Assembly: GCA_025464445.1 (NCBI GenBank)
Contig: JAODLY010000041.1
Span: 1-64,000 of the forward strand
Reading direction: 5' to 3'
Source: Rhodoglobus sp.
GTDB lineage: Bacteria; Actinomycetota; Actinomycetes; Actinomycetales; Microbacteriaceae
Length of the DNA stretch: 64,000 bases
The notes beneath the pieces are model-generated. The model ran no database searches. It was given only the letters and a program-made list of their open reading frames with translations, and had not been told where the DNA came from. The position numbers and the translations under genes were made by a program. Shown in pieces: positions 52,475 to 60,389 of the stretch; position 1 is the first letter of the stretch; each line of letters opens with the position of its first letter.

Positions 52475-53575
52475 GTGAGTTCGTCGCGACGAGTCGTTCC
52501 GATGGCGCTCACCGGCGCCGCGATCGCGCTCGTGGCCGCGGTGGTGCTCGTGGCACTTGCGCCAGTGGCGGCGCCCGCCGATGTCGTGACCCGCAGCCGG
52601 GCATCCCTCGATGTCTTCATCGACCAGACCCGGCAGAGCGCCGAGGCTGTCACGAGCCGGGTCCCCGCAGCCCAGCCGGGATGCTCGGCAGCAGTCGCCC
52701 GCGACGGCACAGTCATCTGGGCTGGCGCCGCGGGGCTCGCCGACCTGGCCACCGGCACGCCCGTCACCACGAAGACCCGCTTCGACATGGCCTCGGTCTC
52801 GAAGCAGTTCACGGCCACGGCCATCCTCATGCTGCAGCGCGAGGGCGAGCTGAGCGTGCAGGATCCGATCGCGAACTATGTGGATGGCCTGCCCGACTGG
52901 GGCGCGACGATCACGCTCGACGAGCTCGTCCACCACACCAGCCGCATCCCCGACTACTGGGTTGCCCTCGAGGACATCGGCATCGGCTTCGCGGATGCCG
53001 CCGACCAGAACGTGACCCTCGACGCGATCCGCCGCGAGACCGACCTCGAGCCTGGGGAAGGGTTCCTCTACTCGAACTCGAACTACGTGCTGCTCGCCGC
53101 GGTGGTCGAGCGCGTGAGCGGCCAGTCCCTGGCGGACTTCCTCAAGGCCAGGATCTTCGATCCACTCGGGCTCGATATGGCGCTCGCGCCGACGCTGCAC
53201 GCTCCCGATATCGCCCTGTCCTACGACGACGACCTCTCGCTGCAGGAGGCGGGATGGACCTCTTACGGCCACACCGGCATCATCACGACCCCGTCCGAGC
53301 TGGCCCGCTGGGGCGACCAGTACCGCGCGGGAGACATCATCCAGGACGACTTCATGGACGGCGTGGTCTACGAGGCCGAGGGCGAGTACTACGCGGCAGC
53401 GATGGACATCGAGGTGGATGGCGACCTCAACCACACCGGCCGCATGGGCGGCTACATCACCGACTTCACGATCTCGAAGGACCGGCACCTGGCGATCGCG
53501 GTCATGTGCAACGGGCACCTGTCGGACCGGTTCGGGATCGCGACGGCGCTGCGGACGATCTGGGATCCGCGCTAG
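52475..53575 (+). CDS. Secreted or membrane-anchored beta-lactamase-like serine hydrolase
   Basis: A 366-residue protein with an N-terminal hydrophobic segment (about 9-33), probably an uncleaved anchor or signal peptide. The catalytic SxxK is SVSK in FDMASVSKQFT and the YxN motif is in YSNSNYVLL; HTGRMGGY (HxG) follows late. It probably acts on cell-wall or extracellular esters/peptides. GTG at 52475 has TAGCCT at 52463-52468 upstream (leaderless). Confidence 0.87.
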   Translation: MSSSRRVVPMALTGAAIALVAAVVLVALAPVAAPADVVTRSRASLDVFIDQTRQSAEAVTSRVPAAQPGCSAAVARDGTVIWAGAAGLADLATGTPVTTKTRFDMASVSKQFTATAILMLQREGELSVQDPIANYVDGLPDWGATITLDELVHHTSRIPDYWVALEDIGIGFADAADQNVTLDAIRRETDLEPGEGFLYSNSNYVLLAAVVERVSGQSLADFLKARIFDPLGLDMALAPTLHAPDIALSYDDDLSLQEAGWTSYGHTGIITTPSELARWGDQYRAGDIIQDDFMDGVVYEAEGEYYAAAMDIEVDGDLNHTGRMGGYITDFTISKDRHLAIAVMCNGHLSDRFGIATALRTIWDPR

Positions 53576-53591
53576 TCGCCTCAAAAACGCG

Positions 53592-53623
53592 GAAGCCCGG
53601 TCCGCGGGAGCGGCCGGGGCTTC
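53592..53623. terminator. Hairpin between converging genes
   Basis: GAAGCCCGG (53592-53600) pairs with CCGGGGCTTC (53614-53623), one G bulged. It sits between the convergent serine hydrolase and Lys-rich protein genes. There is no strong U tract on either side, yet position and stability suit a bidirectional terminator. Confidence 0.6.
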
Positions 53624-53639
53624 TCGACGTGCGGAAGTT

Positions 53640-54092
53640 CTAGCCGAACAGCCCCTTCTTGTGGGTCCAGCCATTGGCCTCGAGGAACGCGAACAGCGGT
53701 GTCTTGATTTTGGAGGTGTCGAACGACCAGGCGAGCACCGGTGAGATGCCGGCGTCGGTTTTGTTGATGCCACCGACCTCGAAGCTGAACTCCTTCTTGT
53801 TCTCCTTGCCGGAGAAGCCGCTCGAACCGAAGCTCAGCCCGCCGGCGCCGACCGACATGCCGCTCGACTTCTCGCGGTCCTTGTACTTGTACGTGCTCTT
53901 CTTCTCGTCGAACTCGACGGTGATCGAGTACTTCTTGTCGATCTTCTTGAACTCTTTCGGGTAGAGGGACTTCGCGCGAACGATGTCCCACTGCCCGACG
54001 ATGTTGTTGCCCTTGACCGTGTAGGTGAAGGGCTGGGCGGGGTCGTTCAGGGTCGCCACCTGGGCGAGGAGTTCTGGGAGAGGGGTCGTCAT
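53640..54092 (-). CDS. Lysine-rich conserved hypothetical protein
   Basis: A 150-residue protein of unknown family. The centre (about 45-105) is very rich in Lys (KKIDKKYS, DEKKSTYKYKDREK) with a Gly/Ser-rich loop after it, and the end is WTHKKGLFG. Lys content is far above that of the neighbouring proteins. Predicted mostly beta. TAAGCT at 54099-54104 is 6 nt before ATG, supporting real expression. Confidence 0.7.
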   Translation of the reverse strand: MTTPLPELLAQVATLNDPAQPFTYTVKGNNIVGQWDIVRAKSLYPKEFKKIDKKYSITVEFDEKKSTYKYKDREKSSGMSVGAGGLSFGSSGFSGKENKKEFSFEVGGINKTDAGISPVLAWSFDTSKIKTPLFAFLEANGWTHKKGLFG

Positions 54093-54130
54093 GCCGTCAG
54101 CTTAGGGGTTCGGCCGAGATGGCTGCTGGC

Positions 54131-56035
54131 TCAAGCGCGGTGCGAGGTTCGCGCGGCACGCGTGCCCGCGGCACGGAGCTCCTCATCCCGCCCGAAGATC
54201 TGCTCGGCGGGTGCAGGAATGTATTCAGTGCCCTCGACCATGGCACGGATTCTCCCGGCAGCAAGCTTCGGGATGCGGTTCTCGTCGGCGAGCCCATTGG
54301 TCTCTTGTGCGGTGTCGGTCAGCTGGGTGTAGCACCAACCGGCGAGGCCGTCGCTCGCCCGTGTTGCGGCGAAGAGTCCCGCGAGGTGTTCTTCGAGGTG
54401 ATCGTGCGACTCGACGTGCCGGTATCCCCAGGTTTCGCCCGTGGTGGGCTTGATACTGACGCCCCCGAACTCGCTGAGCACCACCGGCCTGCCGGCGGTG
54501 TAGGCCTGCTCCTCGGCCGTGCCGACATGCGTCCGCCGACCGCTAGGGGCGATGCCGTCCAGGCTCTGGCGTATCGCGTCTGGAGTGCCGTACGAGGCGA
54601 GAAGCCGCACGGCGTCGTTCTCGTAGTCGTGGACGGTGAGGAGGTCGGAGCGAGTGTGCTCCCAACCGTCGTTGGAGATGACAGGGCGCGTGCCATCCAG
54701 GCCCTTGGTTAGGTGGTAGAGCGTGCGGACGAGATCCTGTTGGCGGGCGTTTGTGGCGAGCTGCTGCACCCCCCAGCTCTCGTTGAAGGGAACCCAGACG
54801 ACGACGCTGGGATGGGAGCTGTCACGGCGCACCACCTCGCTCCATTCGGTGACGAGGCGCACCGAGGCGATTGCCGAGAACTCGTAGGCGCTCGGCATCT
54901 CCTCCCAGACGAGAACCCCGAGCCGATCCGTCCAATAGAGGAAGCGCGGATCTTCTATCTTCTGATGCACCCGCACTGTCGTAAAGCCGAGAGCTTTGAT
55001 GAGTTCGACTTCGGTCCGCAACGCGTCGTAGCCGGGGGCGGCGAGGTGTGACTGCGACCAGTACCCCTGCGATAGCACGCCTCGGATTTCGTACGGCCGG
55101 TCGTTGAGCAGGAATCGCCCGCCGTCGTCGCCGACGTCGCGCAATCCCAGGTACGACGCCACGCGGTCCGGTTCTTGCCCGGGAACCTCGAGTTCCAGTG
55201 TGGCGTCGAGGAGGGTCGGCTGCTCGGGCGACCAGATGTAGTCCTCGAGCGCCTGGCCGTTGCGCAGCGCGCCGAGAGAAACAACGACGACAGTATGGGG
55301 CTCGGTGAGCGTGACGGACTGGTCGGCCAGGGCCTCATCGCCTTTTCGGATGGCGATGCGCAGTCGAGTTGCGGGCTGAGGACGTTCGCTCAACTCGATG
55401 GAGAGGGTTGCCTGCGCCTCCGCGACGTTCGGTCGCCAGGCGAGGTGGATGATGTGCTGGCGCGGAACCGATTCGATCCAGACGGGTTGCCAGATTCCGC
55501 TCGTCCTGTCGTACCAGACGACGTGGCGCTGCTCCGCCCAGTCCTGCTTTCCCCTGGGCTGCGCGAGATCGCGGGGGTCATCTTCGACCCGGACGACGAT
55601 ATCGAATCCGGCGCTCGCATCCGGGACCTCGGCAAAGAACGGTGTGTGGCCGCCCTCGTGATGGGCGACGTGCCTGCCCGCAGCCCACACATCGGCGCGG
55701 TAGTCGACGGCTCCGAAATGCAGCAGCAGGCGCCGGTTCGGCTGGTGGCCGACCGCGGCCACCTCTTCGGCGGTGACGAAGCGCCGATACCACATGACGT
55801 GGTGATATCCGGGGTCGCCGATGCCCGAGGCCGGCGACTCGGGGGGAAAGGGAACGGTAATCGACCGGGAGAATGGCTCCCGAGCGGTTGCCCATGCCGC
55901 CTCGTGACCCTCGTTCGCGTCGTCGAACTCGAACTCCCAGGTTCCGGCGAGGTCCAGCCAGGCAGGGCGGACCAGCTGGGGCCGCGGGTACGAACCATCC
56001 TGTTCGCTCGCGCACGTCGCCGAAGTATCACGCAT
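54131..56035 (-). CDS. Glycoside hydrolase family 2 (beta-galactosidase/glucuronidase-like)
   Basis: A 634-residue cytosolic GH2 enzyme with the N-terminal jelly-roll domain (AWLDLAGTWEFEFD), an Ig-like sandwich and the TIM barrel. The acid/base Glu (about 419) is in VPFNESWG and the nucleophile Glu (about 522) in VLSEFGGVS. No signal peptide: it acts on imported oligosaccharides. Specificity is open (galactoside, glucuronide, mannoside, arabinoside). TATGGT at 56042-56047 is the -10 box, 6 nt before ATG, and a LacI-type operator lies just upstream. Confidence 0.9.
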   Translation of the reverse strand: MRDTSATCASEQDGSYPRPQLVRPAWLDLAGTWEFEFDDANEGHEAAWATAREPFSRSITVPFPPESPASGIGDPGYHHVMWYRRFVTAEEVAAVGHQPNRRLLLHFGAVDYRADVWAAGRHVAHHEGGHTPFFAEVPDASAGFDIVVRVEDDPRDLAQPRGKQDWAEQRHVVWYDRTSGIWQPVWIESVPRQHIIHLAWRPNVAEAQATLSIELSERPQPATRLRIAIRKGDEALADQSVTLTEPHTVVVVSLGALRNGQALEDYIWSPEQPTLLDATLELEVPGQEPDRVASYLGLRDVGDDGGRFLLNDRPYEIRGVLSQGYWSQSHLAAPGYDALRTEVELIKALGFTTVRVHQKIEDPRFLYWTDRLGVLVWEEMPSAYEFSAIASVRLVTEWSEVVRRDSSHPSVVVWVPFNESWGVQQLATNARQQDLVRTLYHLTKGLDGTRPVISNDGWEHTRSDLLTVHDYENDAVRLLASYGTPDAIRQSLDGIAPSGRRTHVGTAEEQAYTAGRPVVLSEFGGVSIKPTTGETWGYRHVESHDHLEEHLAGLFAATRASDGLAGWCYTQLTDTAQETNGLADENRIPKLAAGRIRAMVEGTEYIPAPAEQIFGRDEELRAAGTRAARTSHRA

Positions 56036-56056
56036 GGGAGAACCATATGCGTCCGA

Positions 56057-56069
56057 TTCAGCGCTGTAA
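56057..56069. promoter_or_regulatory. LacI-type operator at the GH2 promoter
   Basis: TTCAGCGCTGTAA has the perfect core CAGCGCTG with central CG, as in LacI-family operators. It lies about 10 bp upstream of the GH2 -10 box and resembles the site at 57139. The protein encoded at 56080-57099 is the obvious candidate. Confidence 0.6.
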
Positions 56070-56079
56070 AGTCAAAACC

Positions 56080-57099
56080 TCAAGTGGTTGCGCGCTCGAT
56101 GATGGCGTGCGGCACGATCTGATGGCGTCCGACCCCGTCGTAGCCCTGCATGCGCTCCTCGAGCAACCCGAAGGCAACGGCGGCGAGGGCGCGCTTGTCG
56201 GGCGACACCGATGACAGCGCCGGGGTGCTGTAACGCGCGACGGCGGTGTCGTCCCAGCCGAGCACTGACACGTCCTCGGGAACGCGAAGACCAGCCTGCC
56301 CCAGCGCCCTCAGTGCGGCCAAGGCGAACAGGTCGTCCCGGCACAGCACCGCGTCGAACGTGACGCCCGCCTCGATGGCCGCGGAGATCGCGCGGACACC
56401 GTCGTCGATCGAGAAGCCGTCGCTTTGCAGCACGAGTCTCGGGTCCAGCTCGATGCCGGCGGCGAGGAGCGCCTCCTGGTAGCCGAGCAGGCGCAGGTGG
56501 GTCGACTCGGTGATGTCGCCGCGTACCGTGGCCAGGAACGCGATCCGGCGGCGCCCCGAGCGCATGAGCATCTCCACGCCGTCGCGGGCGGCTGAGGTGT
56601 TATCGATCATCACGTGGTCAGTGTTTACGGGCCTTGCGGCCTCCCCGAGCAGCACCAGGGGCGTCCCGGGACGAAGGCGGGCGATCTCCAACGTGTCGAT
56701 GCGCGCAGGATGGAAGATCACGCCGTCGACGAGACCCTCCTCCCTGTCCCGGATCACCGCGCGCTCGGCCTCGACATCGTTGAGAGTCTGCTCGACGATG
56801 ATTCGATAGCCGTGGCGCCCCGCCTCCTCACCGATGTGCCGTGCCATCTCTGCAAAGTAGAACTGATCCATCTCGGGAATGGCCAGGGCGATCATCCCCG
56901 TCTTGCCTGTCGCGAGCCTGCGCGCTGTCAGGTTCGGCCGGTACCCGAGTTCGTCGATCGCCGCTTGCACCCGACCACGCATGGTGGAGGAGACGTGCTC
57001 GTAGTTGTGCACGACGTTCGACACGGTCTTCATCGACACGCCCGCGAGGACGGCGACGTCCTCCAGGCGTACGCGTCCGGCCGATCTTCCCGTTGTCAT
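56080..57099 (-). CDS. LacI-family transcriptional regulator
   Basis: A ~339-residue repressor: LacI helix-turn-helix (VRLEDVAVLAGVSMKTVSNVVHN), hinge (LGYRPNLTARRLATGKTG) and a periplasmic-binding-protein-like effector domain. It should sense a sugar derived from the glycan handled by the flanking genes. The start is put at ATG 57099 and not 57105, as the TAAGAT -10 box (57106-57111) is then 6 nt away, as in other genes. Confidence 0.92.
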   Translation of the reverse strand: MTTGRSAGRVRLEDVAVLAGVSMKTVSNVVHNYEHVSSTMRGRVQAAIDELGYRPNLTARRLATGKTGMIALAIPEMDQFYFAEMARHIGEEAGRHGYRIIVEQTLNDVEAERAVIRDREEGLVDGVIFHPARIDTLEIARLRPGTPLVLLGEAARPVNTDHVMIDNTSAARDGVEMLMRSGRRRIAFLATVRGDITESTHLRLLGYQEALLAAGIELDPRLVLQSDGFSIDDGVRAISAAIEAGVTFDAVLCRDDLFALAALRALGQAGLRVPEDVSVLGWDDTAVARYSTPALSSVSPDKRALAAVAFGLLEERMQGYDGVGRHQIVPHAIIERATT

Positions 57100-57110
57100 G
57101 GCCATATCTT

Positions 57111-57124
57111 AAGCGGCGCCGCTT
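57111..57124. promoter_or_regulatory. 14-bp perfect palindrome at the lacI promoter
   Basis: AAGCGGCGCCGCTT touches the lacI -10 box. It differs from the AGCGCT sites and could be an autoregulatory operator or another protein's site. Confidence 0.5.
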
Positions 57125-57131
57125 GCGTTCG

Positions 57132-57160
57132 TTGACATTTACAGCGCTATAGATTAGCGT
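57132..57160 (+). promoter_or_regulatory. Promoter of the ABC sugar importer operon with embedded LacI operator
   Basis: TTGACA (57132-57137), a 17-bp spacer and TAGCGT (57155-57160). The spacer holds TTACAGCGCTATAG (57139-57152), a near-palindrome with core AGCGCT matching the GH2 site. Repressor bound here would block RNA polymerase. The transcript would have a leader of ~90 nt. Confidence 0.7.
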
Positions 57161-57256
57161 CCACTTTCAACCGAGCTACCCGCCGGTCGACGACGACCGG
57201 ACCCCGAGCGATGCTGCTGACGGGGACCCGGGATGCTCCCGGCACCAGGAGACAGA

Positions 57257-58567
57257 ATGAAGAAACGCAGCGCTACGGTCGCCATCTTCGCGGCAGCCGC
57301 ACTCGTACTGAGCGGATGCAGTGCCGCCCAATCCGGTTCGGGCGACCACACGATCACCTTCATGGGCTGGGGGTCTGACCAGGAGATCGCCGTCTTCAAC
57401 GACATGATCGCCCAGTACGAGACCAAATACCCCGGCGTCAAGGTCGACTACATCACCGTGCCCGCTGCAGACTTCCAGACGAAACTGCAGACGATGATCG
57501 CGAGCAACAAGACGCCAGACGTCTTCTACCTCGCGCCCGAGAATGTGATGCCGTTCGCCAGCAGTGGCATCGTCGCCGACCTCAGTGACTACGTGAAGAG
57601 CAACACCGAGTTCGACGTAAACAACGTATGGGCGAAGGCGATCGACATGTATCGCTACGACGGCACGACCCCAGGCAAGGGTGCCGTCTACGGCCTGCCG
57701 AAGGACATCGGGCCGTTCGCCCTCGCCTACAACAAAGACCTGTTCGACGCCGCAGGCATCACCGCGCCAACAGATGACGCCCCGTGGACCTGGAGTCAAT
57801 TCGAGGATGCCGCGAAGAAGCTGACGACGGGATCGGGCGACACCAAGGTTTACGGCTCGGCCCCGTATTCGCTCGAGTCCGCGGTCTGGTCGAATGGCGC
57901 AGACTGGCTCAACGCTGATCACACCAAGGTGACTGTGACCGATCCGAAGTTCGTCGAAGCCCTGCAGTGGGTGGCCAACCTGAGCCTCGTCGACGGTGTG
58001 GTTCCGACAAGCGAGGAGGAGAGCTCGCTGCCGAGCTTCCAGCGCTTCCTGAACGGCAACGTCGGCATGATGGGTGTCGGCCCGTGGAACCAGGGCGGCT
58101 TCTGGGCCGACGCGAAATTCAACTGGGACCTCATGCCGTGGCCGGTCAGCCCGGCCACCGGTGAGAAGGCGATCTGGTACGGCGGCATCGGCTTCGGCGT
58201 CGCGAACAAGAGCGCGGACAAGCAGGACGCGTCGAACCTCGCAGCCTTCCTCGCCTTCAACGAGGGTGCGCAACGCACAAACATGGAGCAGGGCCAGGCG
58301 GTGCCGAACCTTATCGACATGACGAAGAACGAATACCTGAAGTCGGACAAGGCGCCGGCGAACAAGCAGGAGTTCGTCAACATCATCGAAGACTGGGGCC
58401 GTCGCGCGACGCAGACCTACACCTACAACAGTGAGTGGTTCACGCTCTTCAACTCCAACCTGGCGAACGTGTGGACCGGTCAGCAGACCGCGCAGGACTA
58501 CACGAAGTCGGTGGAGAAGGACATGCAGGACCTCCTCGACAAGGGCATCGCCGAGCAATCAAAGTAG
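57257..58567 (+). CDS. ABC sugar importer solute-binding lipoprotein (family 1)
   Basis: A 436-residue extracytoplasmic binding protein. A lipoprotein signal ends LVLSGC with lipidated Cys21, followed by the family 1 pattern ITFMGWGSDQEIAVFND and later AYNKDLFDAAGI. It should capture an oligosaccharide released outside. ATG 57257 has an AGGAG Shine-Dalgarno. Permease genes follow after a stable hairpin. Confidence 0.93.
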   Translation: MKKRSATVAIFAAAALVLSGCSAAQSGSGDHTITFMGWGSDQEIAVFNDMIAQYETKYPGVKVDYITVPAADFQTKLQTMIASNKTPDVFYLAPENVMPFASSGIVADLSDYVKSNTEFDVNNVWAKAIDMYRYDGTTPGKGAVYGLPKDIGPFALAYNKDLFDAAGITAPTDDAPWTWSQFEDAAKKLTTGSGDTKVYGSAPYSLESAVWSNGADWLNADHTKVTVTDPKFVEALQWVANLSLVDGVVPTSEEESSLPSFQRFLNGNVGMMGVGPWNQGGFWADAKFNWDLMPWPVSPATGEKAIWYGGIGFGVANKSADKQDASNLAAFLAFNEGAQRTNMEQGQAVPNLIDMTKNEYLKSDKAPANKQEFVNIIEDWGRRATQTYTYNSEWFTLFNSNLANVWTGQQTAQDYTKSVEKDMQDLLDKGIAEQSK

Positions 58568-58582
58568 GTCCATCAGAAATGA

Positions 58583-58618
58583 GCGGGGCGCGCGGCCGAG
58601 GATGGCCACGCGCCCCGC
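58583..58618. terminator. Intercistronic hairpin between binding protein and permease genes
   Basis: GCGGGGCGCG (58583-58592) and CGCGCCCCGC (58609-58618) form a perfect 10-bp stem. Such structures let more binding protein than permease be made, by partial termination or mRNA protection. Confidence 0.65.
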
Positions 58619-58639
58619 TTCCGGGAAGGATGCTCGCCA

Positions 58640-59542
58640 ATGACCACGATCAGGCGTAGGCAGGTCATGCAGCGGCGCGAAAGGCTGTGGGGGCTGCTGT
58701 TCGTCACCCCGATCGGGCTTCAGGTGCTGCTCTTCTGCATCGTGCCGGTGGGGATCGCAATAGTCGCCGGCTTCACGAACTGGAATGTCATCAAAGGCAC
58801 CTACGACTTCATCGGCCTGGACAACTTCGTCGAGTTCCTGACAGACAAGAAGTTCTGGATCGCGGCCGGCAACACCGTCTACATGCTGATCCCGATTCCG
58901 TTCTATCTCTTCTTCGGCATCCTGTTCGCCCTCGGTAGCCATCGCGGAACGCCGGGGAGCAGGATCTTCCGCATCCTGTTCTTCCTGCCTTACATCTCGT
59001 CGATCGTCGCACTCGTGGTGATGTGGCGGTGGCTGTTCAACTACCAGTACGGACTGGTCAACCAGATGTTGGCGGGCATCGGGATCCAAGGGCCCGATTG
59101 GCTGGGAGATCCCGCCTGGATCAAGACCACGATCGTGATCATGATCGTCTGGAAGATGATCGGGATCACCTCGATCTATGTGCTCGCCGCGCTCAAGAAC
59201 ATCCCGGAGGTGTACTACGAGGCCGCGCGCCTGGACGGCGCATCCGCCATCCGGATGTTCTTCCAGATCACCCTGCCGATGCTGTCTCCCGCGATCTTCT
59301 TCCTCACGATCGTCGGCATCATCGGCTCGCTGCAGACCTTCGTCGAGGTGCAGCTGTTCACCTCAGACGGTGGCCGCAACTACAGCGCCGCGACGATCAC
59401 CTACTACATCTGGCAGAAGGCATTCGTGTCCAACGACCTGGGGCTCGCGTTCGCCGCAGCCTTCTTCTTCGCTCTCGTCATCCTCGGCGTGACCCTTATC
59501 CAATTCCGGCTGTCCCGCCGCTGGGTCTACGAGGGAGAGTGA
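58640..59542 (+). CDS. ABC sugar importer permease, MalF-like
   Basis: A 300-residue membrane protein with six helices and the EAA motif contacting the ATPase (EVYYEAARLDGASAIRMFFQITLPMLSP). It pairs with the second permease. No ATPase gene is seen in the window; such importers often share a distant MsmX/MsiK-type ATPase. Confidence 0.93.
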   Translation: MTTIRRRQVMQRRERLWGLLFVTPIGLQVLLFCIVPVGIAIVAGFTNWNVIKGTYDFIGLDNFVEFLTDKKFWIAAGNTVYMLIPIPFYLFFGILFALGSHRGTPGSRIFRILFFLPYISSIVALVVMWRWLFNYQYGLVNQMLAGIGIQGPDWLGDPAWIKTTIVIMIVWKMIGITSIYVLAALKNIPEVYYEAARLDGASAIRMFFQITLPMLSPAIFFLTIVGIIGSLQTFVEVQLFTSDGGRNYSAATITYYIWQKAFVSNDLGLAFAAAFFFALVILGVTLIQFRLSRRWVYEGE

Positions 59543-59543
59543 C

Positions 59544-60389
59544 ATGGCGCGCACGAACACCGCGGTCCGCCGCACCGGAACTGTCGTTTCATTCCTCCTC
59601 ATGCTCGCCGGCGGCGTGACGATGGTGCTGCCGTTCCTGTGGATGCTGTCGACGTCGTTGAAGCAGTCAAACCTCGTTTTCGGCCCTCCGCAGTGGATCC
59701 CCGATCCGATCAACTGGGCGAACTACTCGAGGATCTGGGATGCCGCGCCGCTGGCCACGGGCCTGGCGAACAGCACTATCGTGACCGTGCTGGTGGTGGC
59801 GGTCGGCACCTTCTCGTCCACCATGGCAGCGTTCGCCTTCGCGAAACTGGCGTTCCCGCACAAGCGCACCCTGTTCGTGGCACTGCTGGCGACAATCATG
59901 ATCCCCCTGGTGGTGCTGATCCTCCCGCAGTTCCTGGTGTACGCGCAGATCGGCTGGATCGACACGCTGCTGCCGCTCATCGTGCCCGGCCTGCTGGGCA
60001 ACGTGACGATGATCTTCTTCCTTCGCCAGTACATGCTCGGCATCGCGACCGAACTCATGGAGGCCGCGAAGCTCGACGGTGCCGGGTTCTTCCGCATCTA
60101 CTGGAGCATCTTCCTGCCGCTGTGCAAACCGGCCATCGCCGCCAACGTGATCATCGTGTTCATGGCAACCTGGAACGACTACCTGGGGCCGCTGATCTTC
60201 ACCAGCTCGCCCGAGAACTCGACTGTGCAGCTGGTCATCGCCTCGCTCAACTCCTTCCACGCTGAGCAGACCGATTTCCCGCTCATCATGGCGGCATCGA
60301 TCATCGCGGTGCTGCCCGTCGTCATCCTGTTCACGATCACGCAGAAATATTTCGTCGACTCGTTCGCCTTCACCGGAATCAAGGGCTGA
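59544..60389 (+). CDS. ABC sugar importer permease, MalG-like
   Basis: A 281-residue partner permease with six helices and the EAA loop ELMEAAKLDGAGFFRIYWSIFLPLCKP. It begins 1 nt after the first permease and its TGA overlaps the GH43 ATG, so the operon is tightly coupled. Confidence 0.93.
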   Translation: MARTNTAVRRTGTVVSFLLMLAGGVTMVLPFLWMLSTSLKQSNLVFGPPQWIPDPINWANYSRIWDAAPLATGLANSTIVTVLVVAVGTFSSTMAAFAFAKLAFPHKRTLFVALLATIMIPLVVLILPQFLVYAQIGWIDTLLPLIVPGLLGNVTMIFFLRQYMLGIATELMEAAKLDGAGFFRIYWSIFLPLCKPAIAANVIIVFMATWNDYLGPLIFTSSPENSTVQLVIASLNSFHAEQTDFPLIMAASIIAVLPVVILFTITQKYFVDSFAFTGIKG

